In this document: positions 6,822 through 15,742 of the stretch, piece by piece
How the letters are laid out: each line of letters begins with the position of its first letter
Position numbering within the stretch: position 1 is the first letter of the stretch
NCBI RefSeq assembly: GCF_003443535.1
Contig: NZ_CP031946.1
Coordinates: forward strand, 1,860,001 to 1,924,000
Direction: 5' to 3'
Source: Ruegeria sp. AD91A
GTDB lineage: Bacteria; Pseudomonadota; Alphaproteobacteria; Rhodobacterales; Rhodobacteraceae
Length of the DNA stretch: 64,000 nucleotides
Notes under the pieces: model-generated
What the model saw: only the letters and a program-made list of their open reading frames with translations
Told to the model about the DNA's origin: nothing
Database searches by the model: none
Made by a program: the position numbers and the translations under genes

Positions 6822-9275
6822 ATGACGATACGCCTGCCCATCGACGACGCCATTCCCGAACTGCTAGACACTTTACGTGCGCATGGTCGCGCGGTGCTTC
6901 AGGCACCACCCGGGGCGGGCAAGACCACGCGGGTTCCTCTGGCAATGCTCGAGGCAAGTCTGTGTGACGGCAGGATCGTGATGCTGGAGCCCCGGCGGCT
7001 GGCGGCCCGGGCCGCTGCCGAGCGGATGGCCGAGACCCTGGGAGAGCGCGCAGGGCAGACCGTGGGTTACCGTGTGCGCGGCGATGCGAAAGTGTCAAAA
7101 GACACCCGGATCGAAGTGGTAACCGAAGGCATCCTGACGCGGATGCTGCAATCCGAACCCGACCTGTCCGGCATCAGCGCGGTGATTTTCGACGAATTCC
7201 ATGAACGGTCTCTGAACGCCGATCTGGGGCTAGCCTTGTGCCTTGAGGTAACGGGCGCACTGCGAGACGATCTGATCCTGCTGGCCATGTCAGCCACGCT
7301 GGATGCAGATCCCGTCGGCGCGTTGATGGCGGCCCCGCTGGTCACATCAGACGGGCGCAGCTTTCCGGTTGAGACGCGCTGGCTGGATCGGCCATTGGGA
7401 CCGCAAGCGCGACGGTTGGATGCGTTGATCGATCTGGTGTCTCAGGCCGAGCGTGAGACGCGCAAGTCCGGCGGCGGAATTCTGGTTTTCCTGCCGGGAG
7501 AGGGCGAAATTCGGCGCGCTGAGGGCGCTTTGAACAGTCGATTACCCAATAGTTGCGTGGTGCGCCCGTTATTCGGGGCCATGCCCTTTGCGGCCCAGCG
7601 TGCGGCGATCGCCCCGGTGGAACATGGGCGCAAAGTTGTGCTGGCGACGTCGATTGCCGAAACGTCGCTGACGATCCCCGATATCAAGGTTGTCGTGGAC
7701 ATGGGGCAGGTCCGACGGGCTCGGTTCGATCCGGGATCGGGAATGTCACGGCTGGTGACCGAACGGGTGACACGGGCCGAGGCCACACAGCGCGCGGGCC
7801 GGGCCGGACGTGTCGCCGAAGGGGTGTGTTACCGGCTCTGGTCGAAGGGGGAAGACGGTGCGCTGGCCGCCTACCCGCCTGCCGAGATCGAAGCGGCTGA
7901 CCTGACCGGGCTGGCGCTGGAGCTGTCCCTGTGGGGCGCTGGCGCGGCCGATCTTGCCTTTCTGACTCCACCTCCCGAAGGGACGATGGCCGAGGCGCGG
8001 GCTTTGCTGACAATGCTGGGCGCACTCGACGCCAATGGGCGGATCACTGATCATGGGCGCGCCCTGGCAGCACTGCCCTTGCATCCACGGTTGGGGCATA
8101 TGCTTGTGCGGGCCGGTCCGAACGCCGCACCTTTGGCGGCGTTGATGGCAGAGCGTGACCCCCTTCGCGGTGCGCCGGTGGATATCACCCTGCGGCAAGA
8201 GGCGCTGCGTGATCCACGGACTTTTCAGCGCAACAGGATCTGGCAGGTCAACATGGGCGCCGTGGATCGGATCAATGCCGAGACCAAACGGTTGCGGAAA
8301 CAGGCCAAGGGCGACTCTGCTGATCTGAGCCCTGCCGCCATGGCTGCGCTGGCGTATCCTGACCGCATCGGGCAGCGGCGCAAAGGTGACGCGCCGCGCT
8401 ATGTACTGTCAGGGGGAAAAGGTGTTGTTCTGGACAGTGCGGATCCACTGGCCAACGCTCCGTTTCTGGTCGTCATCGACACTGATGGCAATCCGCGCGA
8501 GGCTAAGGTCCGGATGGCCACCCAGATTTCGGAACGCGAGACCCGCGATCTGTTCGCGGATCAGATCGATTGGGTTGAGACTTGCGCCTGGTCGAAACGC
8601 GAGCGGCGGGTCGTGTCGCGGTGGCAAGAGCGGTTCGGCGCGATCACGCTGGATGACCGCATCTGGAAGGACGTTCCAGACGACGCCGTGGCGCGCGCGA
8701 TGTTGGACGGGGTCCGCGATCTGGGCTTGCGGCTGGAGGGTGCCGCCGCGCGTTTAGCCGCCCGTGTCGAACTGGTGCGTGCCGATGGCGTCGATCTGCC
8801 CGATTTTTCGGTCGCAGGCCTGATGGCCGAGATGGACGAATGGTTGCTGCCCATGCTGTCAGGTGTCAAAAGCGCCGAAGACTGGAAGAAGTTCGACCTT
8901 ATGCCCGCCCTGCGCGCGCGGCTGGACTGGGCACAGACGCAGGAACTGGACCGGCGCGCTCCGGGGTCATTTGAAACGCCGCTGGGGCGCAAGGTACCAA
9001 TTGATTACAGCGCTGCCGTGCCTGAAATCTCGGTCCGCTTGCAGGAAGTGTTTGGCGTGACCCGCCATCCGGCAATCGGCGGCCAGCCTTTGAAGATCAC
9101 CCTGCTGTCACCAGCACAGCGCCCGATCCAGATAACGCGCGACCTGCCCGGTTTCTGGGCGGGCTCTTACGCGGATGTACGCAAGGACATGAGGGCGCAA
9201 TACCCCAAACACCCCTGGCCCGAAGATCCGACCCGGGCTGATCCCACGCTGAGAGCGAAGCGCAGACGGGAATAG
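6822..9275 (+). CDS. hrpB: ATP-dependent RNA helicase HrpB
   Basis: An 817-residue DEAH/RHA-type helicase, the usual length for HrpB. The motifs in order are Walker A APPGAGKTT (residues 28-36), DEFHER (motif II), MSATLD (motif III), a TSIAETSLTI stretch and QRAGRAGR (motif VI). A ratchet/winged-helix part and the HrpB-specific C-terminal domain follow, ending in the conserved YPKHPWPEDP. The cellular role in alphaproteobacteria is poorly known. I took ATG 6822 (MTIRLPIDDA) because it aligns with the family start; ATGs at 6801 and 6804 are alternatives, and the frame is open much further upstream without homology. Confidence 0.94.
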   Translation: MTIRLPIDDAIPELLDTLRAHGRAVLQAPPGAGKTTRVPLAMLEASLCDGRIVMLEPRRLAARAAAERMAETLGERAGQTVGYRVRGDAKVSKDTRIEVVTEGILTRMLQSEPDLSGISAVIFDEFHERSLNADLGLALCLEVTGALRDDLILLAMSATLDADPVGALMAAPLVTSDGRSFPVETRWLDRPLGPQARRLDALIDLVSQAERETRKSGGGILVFLPGEGEIRRAEGALNSRLPNSCVVRPLFGAMPFAAQRAAIAPVEHGRKVVLATSIAETSLTIPDIKVVVDMGQVRRARFDPGSGMSRLVTERVTRAEATQRAGRAGRVAEGVCYRLWSKGEDGALAAYPPAEIEAADLTGLALELSLWGAGAADLAFLTPPPEGTMAEARALLTMLGALDANGRITDHGRALAALPLHPRLGHMLVRAGPNAAPLAALMAERDPLRGAPVDITLRQEALRDPRTFQRNRIWQVNMGAVDRINAETKRLRKQAKGDSADLSPAAMAALAYPDRIGQRRKGDAPRYVLSGGKGVVLDSADPLANAPFLVVIDTDGNPREAKVRMATQISERETRDLFADQIDWVETCAWSKRERRVVSRWQERFGAITLDDRIWKDVPDDAVARAMLDGVRDLGLRLEGAAARLAARVELVRADGVDLPDFSVAGLMAEMDEWLLPMLSGVKSAEDWKKFDLMPALRARLDWAQTQELDRRAPGSFETPLGRKVPIDYSAAVPEISVRLQEVFGVTRHPAIGGQPLKITLLSPAQRPIQITRDLPGFWAGSYADVRKDMRAQYPKHPWPEDPTRADPTLRAKRRRE

Positions 9276-9431
9276 AGCAGTCAGAAAATTCTGCTGTTTG
9301 GCCAAAAACCCACAATTTCAGGCTAAAACCCCTCAAATATCGGCCAAAATCGGAAGATGCAATTGAAACTCACCATTTCTGTTGTTATGTCTTATCAACT
9401 TTGAAGGCATAGAGTAGACAACAAGAAACCG

Positions 9432-9890
9432 ATGAGTGCATGGCTGCAAAACATCTGGGAAGAGGTTGGACGACCTCTTTTTCTGCGCCCCCGGCGGGTG
9501 CAGTTTGCAGCGTTGTGCACCCGCATTCATGACGGAATGGACGAAGTCCTGTTGATCACCAGCCGCGACACCAGACGCTGGATCATCCCGAAAGGTTGGC
9601 CAATTGATGGTTTGAGTGGAGCGGAAACGGCCCTGCAGGAGGCCTGGGAAGAGGCCGGAGTACGCGGGGATACGGTACACAATGATCCCATCGGTCGTTA
9701 CACTTACGACAAGATCCTCAAAGACGGATCAGCGCAGCCGGTTTTGGCCAGTGTCTACCGGGTTTCGGTGCGCGCACTGGCTGAAGAGTTTCCCGAGGCC
9801 GATCAGCGCGAACGCCGCTGGTTTTCGCCGGCTGATGCGGCCACACAGGTACAGGAGCCCGAGTTACAGGCCTTGTTGCGTAATCTCTAA
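9432..9890 (+). CDS. Nudix hydrolase, diphosphoinositol-phosphatase-like
   Basis: A 152-residue Nudix hydrolase. The Nudix helix is ETALQEAWEEAGV (residues 64-76), preceded by PKGWPIDG. It resembles the diphosphoinositol polyphosphate or diadenosine polyphosphate group rather than MutT. The REUxEE arginine of the consensus is replaced by Gln, while the metal-binding E-x2-EE glutamates remain. The substrate is not known; dinucleoside polyphosphates or polyphosphate-like compounds are the likeliest. A second protein with the same variant box lies at 44402-44863. It is followed after about 90 bases by the Pit transporter. Confidence 0.88.
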   Translation: MSAWLQNIWEEVGRPLFLRPRRVQFAALCTRIHDGMDEVLLITSRDTRRWIIPKGWPIDGLSGAETALQEAWEEAGVRGDTVHNDPIGRYTYDKILKDGSAQPVLASVYRVSVRALAEEFPEADQRERRWFSPADAATQVQEPELQALLRNL

Positions 9891-9977
9891 GGAATTCGCA
9901 ACAATTCTGTGGCACCCAGCTTGCCTACGCAGCAGGAAACCGCTAGCTGCGCGCTCGTTCAATATTTGACCAAGTTC

Positions 9978-11453
9978 ATGTCTGACACGAATCCAAAACC
10001 ACGCTGGCAAAAGCTAGACAGCGACCTGCACCGAATTTCGCGTATCGAAGCCGCCAATATCCATGTCGCACGCCATTTGCTGGCACCGGGAGTCGCGCTG
10101 GCCTTCATGGCATTGGCCGGGCTGACGGCGGCAGTTCTGTTTGGTCAGGCGGATGGTAGCTATATCGTCGTCGCAGCGGCTGCGTTCGGGGCCTATATGG
10201 CAATCAATATTGGCGCCAATGACGTGGCCAACAATATGGGCCCTGCGGTTGGTGCGAATGTGCTCACCATGGGCGGCGCCATCGTGATTGCCGCCATTGC
10301 CGAAAGCACAGGCGCTTTGCTTGCGGGGGGTGATGTGGTTTCGACCATCTCCAAGGGGATCATCGATCCGGCCTCGGTGCAAAACAGCGAGGTGTTCATC
10401 TGGGCCATGATGGCGGCGCTGATATCGTCAGCCATGTGGGTCAACCTGGCAACCTGGATCGGCGCTCCTGTTTCCACCACGCATTCTGTCGTGGGCGGGG
10501 TCATGGGTGCAGGTATTGCCGCAGCGGGCCTGAGCGCGGTGAGCTGGGGCACAATGAGCGCAATTGCGGCCAGCTGGGTGATCTCGCCGGTGCTTGGGGG
10601 TGTGATTGCAGCGGGTTTTCTGGCGCTGATCAGGTCAAAGATCCAGCATCAGGACGACAAGATTGCAGCCGCGCGCAAATGGGTGCCAATCCTTTTGGCG
10701 GTGATGGCTGGGGCCTTTTCCACATATATGTCCGTCAAAGGGCTGAAGCGGATCGTGACAATCGATCTGGAGATGGCTTTGCTGATCGGGTTGTCTGTGG
10801 GGCTTCTGGCCTGGTCCGTGACCGTCCCGTGGGTCAAACGCAAATCAGAAGGAATGGAGAACCGGACCCGGTCTCTGAAAACGCTGTTTGGGCTGCCCCT
10901 TGTGATCTCGGCCACGTTCCTGAGTTTCGCCCACGGCGCAAATGACGTGGCCAATGCGGTCGGCCCGCTGGCCGCGATTGTTCACGCGGCTGAATTCGGA
11001 GAGTTCGCAGCCAAGGTTTCAATCCCTCTGTGGGTGATGATCATTGGCGCGTTCGGGATTTCGTTCGGTCTGTTCCTGTTCGGCCCCAGGCTGATCCGCA
11101 TGGTGGGCAGTCAGATCACCAAGCTGAACCCGATACGCGCCTTTTGCGTCGCCCTGTCGGCGGCGATCACCGTAATTCTGGCCAGCTGGCTGGGTCTGCC
11201 GGTCAGTTCGACCCATATTGCCGTTGGAGCAGTCTTTGGCGTCGGCTTCTATCGCGAGTGGCATTCCGAGCGTCGGCGCAAGCAGGGAAACCTTCAGCGC
11301 ACGGCGCAACACCTTGCCCCGGAAGAATACCGCCGTCGCAAGCTGGTGCGCCGGTCGCATTTCATGACCATCGTGGCGGCATGGGTTGTGACCGTGCCAG
11401 CCGCTGCAACCATGTCGGCCGTAATATACTGGGTACTGACTGCATTCGTCTGA
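9978..11453 (+). CDS. pit: inorganic phosphate transporter, Pit family
   Basis: A 491-residue membrane protein with about ten transmembrane segments. Both PHO4 signature repeats are present: GANDVANNMGPAVG in the N-terminal half and GANDVANAVGPLAA in the C-terminal half. Each is followed by a serine-threonine-histidine motif (VSTTHSVVGG and VSSTHIAVGA). Pit proteins import metal-phosphate with protons at low affinity. The start at 9978 is chosen because the preceding 23 codons (from a GTG at 9909) show no homology; no clear Shine-Dalgarno supports either. No PhoU-like partner is adjacent. Confidence 0.94.
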   Translation: MSDTNPKPRWQKLDSDLHRISRIEAANIHVARHLLAPGVALAFMALAGLTAAVLFGQADGSYIVVAAAAFGAYMAINIGANDVANNMGPAVGANVLTMGGAIVIAAIAESTGALLAGGDVVSTISKGIIDPASVQNSEVFIWAMMAALISSAMWVNLATWIGAPVSTTHSVVGGVMGAGIAAAGLSAVSWGTMSAIAASWVISPVLGGVIAAGFLALIRSKIQHQDDKIAAARKWVPILLAVMAGAFSTYMSVKGLKRIVTIDLEMALLIGLSVGLLAWSVTVPWVKRKSEGMENRTRSLKTLFGLPLVISATFLSFAHGANDVANAVGPLAAIVHAAEFGEFAAKVSIPLWVMIIGAFGISFGLFLFGPRLIRMVGSQITKLNPIRAFCVALSAAITVILASWLGLPVSSTHIAVGAVFGVGFYREWHSERRRKQGNLQRTAQHLAPEEYRRRKLVRRSHFMTIVAAWVVTVPAAATMSAVIYWVLTAFV

Positions 11454-11462
11454 CGAATACCG

Positions 11463-12437
11463 TCAGAGCCTGATCTGCTCAGGTGACAACGGGTGATCGG
11501 GTGCGTGTTTGATCAGGTCGGACACTTGCGTGCAGATGGGTGTTGGCACTCCGGTTTCGTGACCCATCCGGATGATATGGCCTTGCAGACTGTCAATTTC
11601 CGTTTGGCGCTCGGCCATCAAGTCATAGGCCATGGACGTTCGCGCACTCGGATCGATTGTCAGCATCCGGGCCGCGATCCGGGTGAACAGCGGCGTCGGA
11701 AGTCGCAGAATATGCGGCGTCATCCATGCCGGAAGTGGTGTGGTCGAAGCCACGGGATGCCCCGCCGCCTTGAGAACAGTCAGCGCCTCGGACATCTGAT
11801 CCGCCATGAGATTGCGCCAGTCGCGGTTCATCAGCTGATCCACCAGCGTGAGGCCCGACAAGGCATTGAGCGCATTGTTCAGGTTGATCACAAGCTTGCC
11901 CCATTGCACGGCCTCGATCCGGTCGCTGGACATAACGGGAAGGTCCGCACTACTCAGTTGCGTCGCCAGATCTCCGGTGCCGCTCTGGATGACGATCTCT
12001 CCGGACGTGGCCCGGTGATAGGTGGCGGGGGCAGTCGGCACCACATTGAACGGAACCATTCCGGCGCGAACGTCGCGCCCGGGAAGGGCATTGCGCAGTG
12101 TTGTGGCGGCCTCGATCCCGTTTTGCCAGGACAGGACAGGCACATCTCGCGGTGCAATAGTGCCAATCAGCTCGGCCATGTCTGATGTAGCGCCCGATTT
12201 GACGGATACGATGACGAGTTCGGCCTGACCCAGGCAGGCCGGATCTTCACTGAGAGACAAAGATTCGGGCGGAACCGTGTAATCAAGGCCGTCAAAATCT
12301 GTGACCGTCAGCCCGTGCTCACGGATCGGGTCCAGCACACGTGCCCGTCCCAGAAGGGTCACGGAGTGCCCCGAACGGGCAAGCAAGGCACCGCAGTAGC
12401 AGCCAATGCTGCCCGCGCCTGCGAGGACAATTTTCAT
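11463..12437 (-). CDS. 2-dehydropantoate 2-reductase-like (ApbA/PanE family)
   Basis: A 324-residue NADPH-dependent reductase of the ApbA/PanE family. The Rossmann motif GAGSIGCYCGALLA is at residues 7-20. A catalytic lysine candidate sits in WGKLVINLNNALNAL, and the C-terminal helical domain contains the usual SMAYDLMAERQTEID block. PanE makes pantoate for coenzyme A, but this family includes many paralogues with other ketoacid substrates, so the exact reaction is uncertain. The start at 12437 has CGGAGGGG just upstream. It may form an operon with the upstream pirin gene, 79 bases away. Confidence 0.85.
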   Translation of the reverse strand: MKIVLAGAGSIGCYCGALLARSGHSVTLLGRARVLDPIREHGLTVTDFDGLDYTVPPESLSLSEDPACLGQAELVIVSVKSGATSDMAELIGTIAPRDVPVLSWQNGIEAATTLRNALPGRDVRAGMVPFNVVPTAPATYHRATSGEIVIQSGTGDLATQLSSADLPVMSSDRIEAVQWGKLVINLNNALNALSGLTLVDQLMNRDWRNLMADQMSEALTVLKAAGHPVASTTPLPAWMTPHILRLPTPLFTRIAARMLTIDPSARTSMAYDLMAERQTEIDSLQGHIIRMGHETGVPTPICTQVSDLIKHAPDHPLSPEQIRL

Positions 12438-12516
12438 GATACCCCCTCCGGTATTCCCGAAAAGGATCACCGCAAACGGCCCGTGACACAAGCCCACTTG
12501 CCCCTGACGTCGCGCG

Positions 12517-13479
12517 CTAGCGGGCCAGCCGGGGTTTTGTGTGCTCAAGCTCTTTGGAAATAGGGATAAATTCCTGATCGTCACCCGGAGGCAGGTGAAA
12601 CGCACCGTTGGCCCAATCGGCGCTTTTCCACTCACGGGTTGCCGTTTCGATCTTTTCCTTCGAAGACGAAACGAAATTCCACCAGATGTAGCGGTCTTCA
12701 TTCAGGGTCGCTCCGCCCAGCAGCATCATCCGCGCGCCCAGTGGGCCCGCCGTGACAGACAGCCTGTCCCCGGGGCGGAACACCATCATGCGGCCCTCGT
12801 CAAACGTGTCACCCGCGATTTCGACCGAACCTTGCGTGACATAGACACCGCGATCTTCGTGGTCGTCAGGCAGAGGGAAGGACGCGCCGGGTTCCAATTG
12901 CACATCGAGATAGAAGGTTTCGGACAACATCCTGACCGGGCTGGTCTCACCATAGGCCGAACCCAGGATCAACCGGGCGCTGACACCCGCATCCTGAAGA
13001 TGCGGCAGTGCGGCCTGTTTGTGGTGTTCGAAATCCGGGGCCATATCCTCATGCGCTTCGGGCAAGGCAATCCAGGTCTGAATGCCGAACAGGCTGTGTT
13101 TCTTGCCTCGGGTCTCATCACTGGTGCGTTCTGAATGGGTCACACCGCGGCCTGCGACCATCCAGTTGACCTCGCCGGGATAGATCATCTGATGTGTGCC
13201 AAGGCTGTCGCGGTGCTCGAACTCGCCCTGGTACAGATAAGTGACCGTGCCCAATCCGATATGCGGGTGGGGGCGAACATCGATGCCGCCTTCGGTGATG
13301 AATTCAGCAGGCCCCATTTGATCGAAAAAGATGAACGGGCCCACCAACTGTCGTTTTACCGAAGGCAGCGCACGGCGCACCTCGAACCCTCCCAGGTCAC
13401 GGGCACGCGGGATGATCAACGTGTCCAGCGCCGGATTTTCCGAGATGCAGTCCGGATTGTGTGTCGGGTTCCAACTCAT
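12517..13479 (-). CDS. pirin family protein
   Basis: A 320-residue bicupin of the pirin family. The N-terminal cupin carries the metal motif HPHIGLGTVTYL with a further His in EFEHRDS and a Glu in HSERT. The central region FGIQTWIALP is typical of pirins, and the C-terminal cupin ends in a WWNFVSSSKE block. Bacterial pirins can have quercetinase activity or bind metabolic enzymes; the role here is unknown. It is followed by the PanE-like gene on the same strand and preceded by a PhyH dioxygenase gene. Confidence 0.92.
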   Translation of the reverse strand: MSWNPTHNPDCISENPALDTLIIPRARDLGGFEVRRALPSVKRQLVGPFIFFDQMGPAEFITEGGIDVRPHPHIGLGTVTYLYQGEFEHRDSLGTHQMIYPGEVNWMVAGRGVTHSERTSDETRGKKHSLFGIQTWIALPEAHEDMAPDFEHHKQAALPHLQDAGVSARLILGSAYGETSPVRMLSETFYLDVQLEPGASFPLPDDHEDRGVYVTQGSVEIAGDTFDEGRMMVFRPGDRLSVTAGPLGARMMLLGGATLNEDRYIWWNFVSSSKEKIETATREWKSADWANGAFHLPPGDDQEFIPISKELEHTKPRLAR

Positions 13480-13598
13480 TTCAGCACTCCCCTCGTTGCA
13501 GATGGTCAGGCCGTCTGCGTTCTCTCAGGTAAGAAATAGCCGCGCAAAGCAGCCTATAAAGTGCACGATTGCACAGGTGGAGTGCGGCGCCGTTCCGA

Positions 13599-14432
13599 CT
13601 AACGCGGCCAGAGCTTGGGAAAAAAGGGGCCGTCAATCCGATCCCCCTCGCCATAACCTGCTGCCTCGAACTGCGCGCGCTCGTCCTTGGCCCAGTCGCC
13701 ACGGTATCGGATGACACCGTCTGGTGCGGTCATGCGAAGGGTGAAGCGACGCACCGTTTCCGACGGGGTGGTTGAAGACAGCCCGCCATGCAGCGTTCGC
13801 ATGTCGAAGAAAATGCAATCCCCAAGCTCAAGATCCCATTGCAGCAAATCAAACGCGCCGGGGTTTGCATTGACATCAGGTGGTGGGTGATAGGTCTGCC
13901 CGGCAACTTCGGTGGGCTGATAACTGGGATGACCATCGGCGAACCGCACCCGCATGAACAGCTTGTCCCATAGGTGTGAGCCTTTGACAAAAGCGATGCC
14001 GTTTTCCTTGGTCACTGGTTCCAGCGGCAGCCAAAGGACGCACATCGTACCTTCGAAATCGAAGTAAGACAGATCCTGATGGAAGGGCGGGCGCGAAGTC
14101 GAGCCGGCCTCGCGGAGAAACCAGTTGTCCATGACAAGGTTTACGGATGGCGCGCCCAGCAACCCGGCAGCAAGCGGTGCGCAGGGTGAATTGTGAACGA
14201 ATTCGTTGAATTGCGGAATTTTATTCCAGGCCCAGTAGTCTTCGAAATAACCCGGGGCGTCCGGATCCTTGGTGTGGCGAGTGAAATTGTCGGTTGGAGT
14301 GTCAAGGTCGGCATCGATACCGGCGCGCAACAGTGACAACCAGTCAGATGAGAATTTCGACCGGAGAACAACAGCCCCATCGCGTTGGAAGGCGCCGATG
14401 TCTTCCTTTGTGACCAGGTCTGCTGTCGTCAT
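13599..14432 (-). CDS. phytanoyl-CoA dioxygenase family protein
   Basis: A 277-residue Fe(II)/2-oxoglutarate oxygenase of the PhyH family. The facial triad is visible as HQD (PPFHQDLSYF) and a distal His in MRTLHGGL, with an Arg in RRFTLRM available for 2-oxoglutarate. The length is normal. The family hydroxylates diverse small molecules, including ectoine and halogenated or phosphonate compounds; the substrate here cannot be assigned. The start at 14432 (MTTADLVTKED) was preferred over an upstream in-frame start at 14486. It is divergent from the Tat-exported intradiol-like gene, and the shared 216-base region contains two dyads. Confidence 0.88.
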   Translation of the reverse strand: MTTADLVTKEDIGAFQRDGAVVLRSKFSSDWLSLLRAGIDADLDTPTDNFTRHTKDPDAPGYFEDYWAWNKIPQFNEFVHNSPCAPLAAGLLGAPSVNLVMDNWFLREAGSTSRPPFHQDLSYFDFEGTMCVLWLPLEPVTKENGIAFVKGSHLWDKLFMRVRFADGHPSYQPTEVAGQTYHPPPDVNANPGAFDLLQWDLELGDCIFFDMRTLHGGLSSTTPSETVRRFTLRMTAPDGVIRYRGDWAKDERAQFEAAGYGEGDRIDGPFFPKLWPR

Positions 14433-14522
14433 GGAATGATCATCCCGAAGTGGTTCGGTGACCCTGAGCATCGCACCGCACAGCACGAGACGTCAAAGAG
14501 ATTCGTTTCGACGACCCAGAAT

Positions 14523-14542
14523 CGCTCACAGTACAGTGAGCG
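14523..14542. promoter_or_regulatory. dyad CGCTCAC-N6-GTGAGCG, candidate operator
   Basis: A perfect 7-bp inverted repeat with a 6-base centre in the divergent promoter region. It lies just upstream of a TTGAAC (14551-14556) that could be the -35 element of the 14649 gene. The position suits an activator or divergent regulator. Confidence 0.45.
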
Positions 14543-14580
14543 TGCATGGGTTGAACCGAGCACAGCCTCGGATTTTTAAA

Positions 14581-14597
14581 GAAACATGCTATGTTTC
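14581..14597. promoter_or_regulatory. dyad GAAACAT-GCT-ATGTTTC, candidate operator
   Basis: A perfect 7-bp inverted repeat with a 3-base centre. With TTGAAC at 14551 as -35 and TTTAAA at 14575-14580 as -10 (18-base spacer), the dyad would cover the transcription start of the 14649 gene, a repressor position. The protein that binds it is unknown. Confidence 0.5.
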
Positions 14598-14648
14598 AGA
14601 TGGAAGCCGCAGACTGACAAGATTGGATCGCGTATTGGAGGTTTCTCG

Positions 14649-15137
14649 ATGACAGATGCGTTGCTGTCCCGTCGTTCCCTGATCACCCAAGGTGCTGCCG
14701 TTTTGGCAACCGGGGCTGCGGGGCTTTTGGTTCCTGCCCGCGCAGCCGGGCTTGCGCCGACGCCTTCGATGCGGGGCGGATCAAACAACTATCGCCCTGG
14801 CGCACCGGTCGTGGACCGGATCGGCAGAGGGGGGTTCTGGATGACCGGCACCGTACGACGGGCGGGCGACGGCGCACCCCTGCCCGGCCAACGCATTCAA
14901 ATCTGGGCCCATACCACCGAGGGGCACGAGCGTGACCCGCAAAGCCATGGGGCGACTTTGACGAATGAAAAGGGTGAATTCCGCCTGGAAATGCCGCAGA
15001 TCGTGCCCGCTTTCGGCCAACCGCACGGGCATCTGGCCTATGACAGCGGCGCGTTCGAGACGGTGTTCCTGCGGCCTGTGATGTCCAGTTCCAAGGACAA
15101 GACACTGGCTGCGCATTTCGTGTTGCAACCGCTCTGA
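14649..15137 (+). CDS. Tat-exported intradiol-dioxygenase-like protein
   Basis: A 162-residue protein with a twin-arginine signal (SRRSLI, then a hydrophobic alanine-rich segment to about residue 35). It is followed by a single domain resembling the beta-sandwich core of intradiol ring-cleavage dioxygenases: YRPGAPV, a GTV strand, PLPGQRIQIWAH, then a GEFRLEMP strand and HGH. In true intradiol enzymes iron is held by two Tyr and two His. The two histidines seem kept (HGH), but the expected tyrosine positions read GHE and IVP, so catechol cleavage is doubtful. GGAGG lies 8 bases before the ATG. It is directly followed by a haem-type membrane protein gene. Confidence 0.78.
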   Translation: MTDALLSRRSLITQGAAVLATGAAGLLVPARAAGLAPTPSMRGGSNNYRPGAPVVDRIGRGGFWMTGTVRRAGDGAPLPGQRIQIWAHTTEGHERDPQSHGATLTNEKGEFRLEMPQIVPAFGQPHGHLAYDSGAFETVFLRPVMSSSKDKTLAAHFVLQPL

Positions 15138-15142
15138 TCCCG

Positions 15143-15742
15143 GTGATCCGAACCGGTGTCATTTGGGCGACCCTGATCGCCGCCCTTGCCGTTCCTCTGA
15201 TCGCTGCGGCAGGCAGCCCTTACCTTGCATGGCGCGACCCTGTCTACATCCTCGCCGGGTTTGCCGGAATTCTGAGCTTGGATCTGCTGTTGCTGCAACC
15301 GCTTCTAGCCGGAAAAAACCTTCCGGGCTTGTCCGCAGTGAAGAGCCGCCACATTCACCGTTGGATCGGCCTGACCCTGGTGCTGGTGATTGTGGTCCAT
15401 GTCGCGGGTTTGTGGCTTACCAGCCCGCCGGATGTGGTGGATGCGTTGTTGTTCGTCTCTCCGACACCGTTCTCGGCCTGGGGCGTCATTGCCATGTGGA
15501 CAGCTTTCGGGGCGGCCCTGCTGGGTGTCTTCCGCCAGCACCTGCGTCTGCGCTTTCGACTTTGGCGGCTGAGCCACACCGTGCTGGCCGCGGTGACGAT
15601 TGTCGGCAGCGTTGTTCACGCCATGCTGATCGAAGGCACGATGGAGATCATGACCAAAACAACGCTTTGCACACTGGTCTTGCTGGCGAGCGCAAGCGCA
15701 CTCGCCAAGCTGAAAGTGTGGGATGTCCGTCGGCGCCCTTAG
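15143..15742 (+). CDS. ferric-reductase-like haem membrane protein
   Basis: A 199-residue membrane protein with about five or six transmembrane helices, starting at GTG 5 bases after the preceding stop codon. Histidines placed for haem b ligation occur in RHIHRWIGL and VHVAGLWL, and then LSHTVLAAV and VHAML. This is the arrangement of the ferric reductase-like domain (as in MsrQ/YedZ). It probably passes electrons across the membrane to an exported partner, and the Tat-exported protein encoded upstream is the obvious candidate. That pairing is inference. The 3' end overlaps argF convergently by 4 bases. Confidence 0.82.
   Translation: MIRTGVIWATLIAALAVPLIAAAGSPYLAWRDPVYILAGFAGILSLDLLLLQPLLAGKNLPGLSAVKSRHIHRWIGLTLVLVIVVHVAGLWLTSPPDVVDALLFVSPTPFSAWGVIAMWTAFGAALLGVFRQHLRLRFRLWRLSHTVLAAVTIVGSVVHAMLIEGTMEIMTKTTLCTLVLLASASALAKLKVWDVRRRP

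Noticed and set aside
9277..9302. Bulged hairpin CAGTCAGAA-AA-TTCTGCTG after hrpB
   Set aside because: It could be a terminator, but the stem is imperfect and the T-run is only three bases.
13561..13574. GTGCA-CGAT-TGCAC dyad between the pirin and PhyH genes
   Set aside because: The arms are only five bases long, which is expected by chance in a window of this size.
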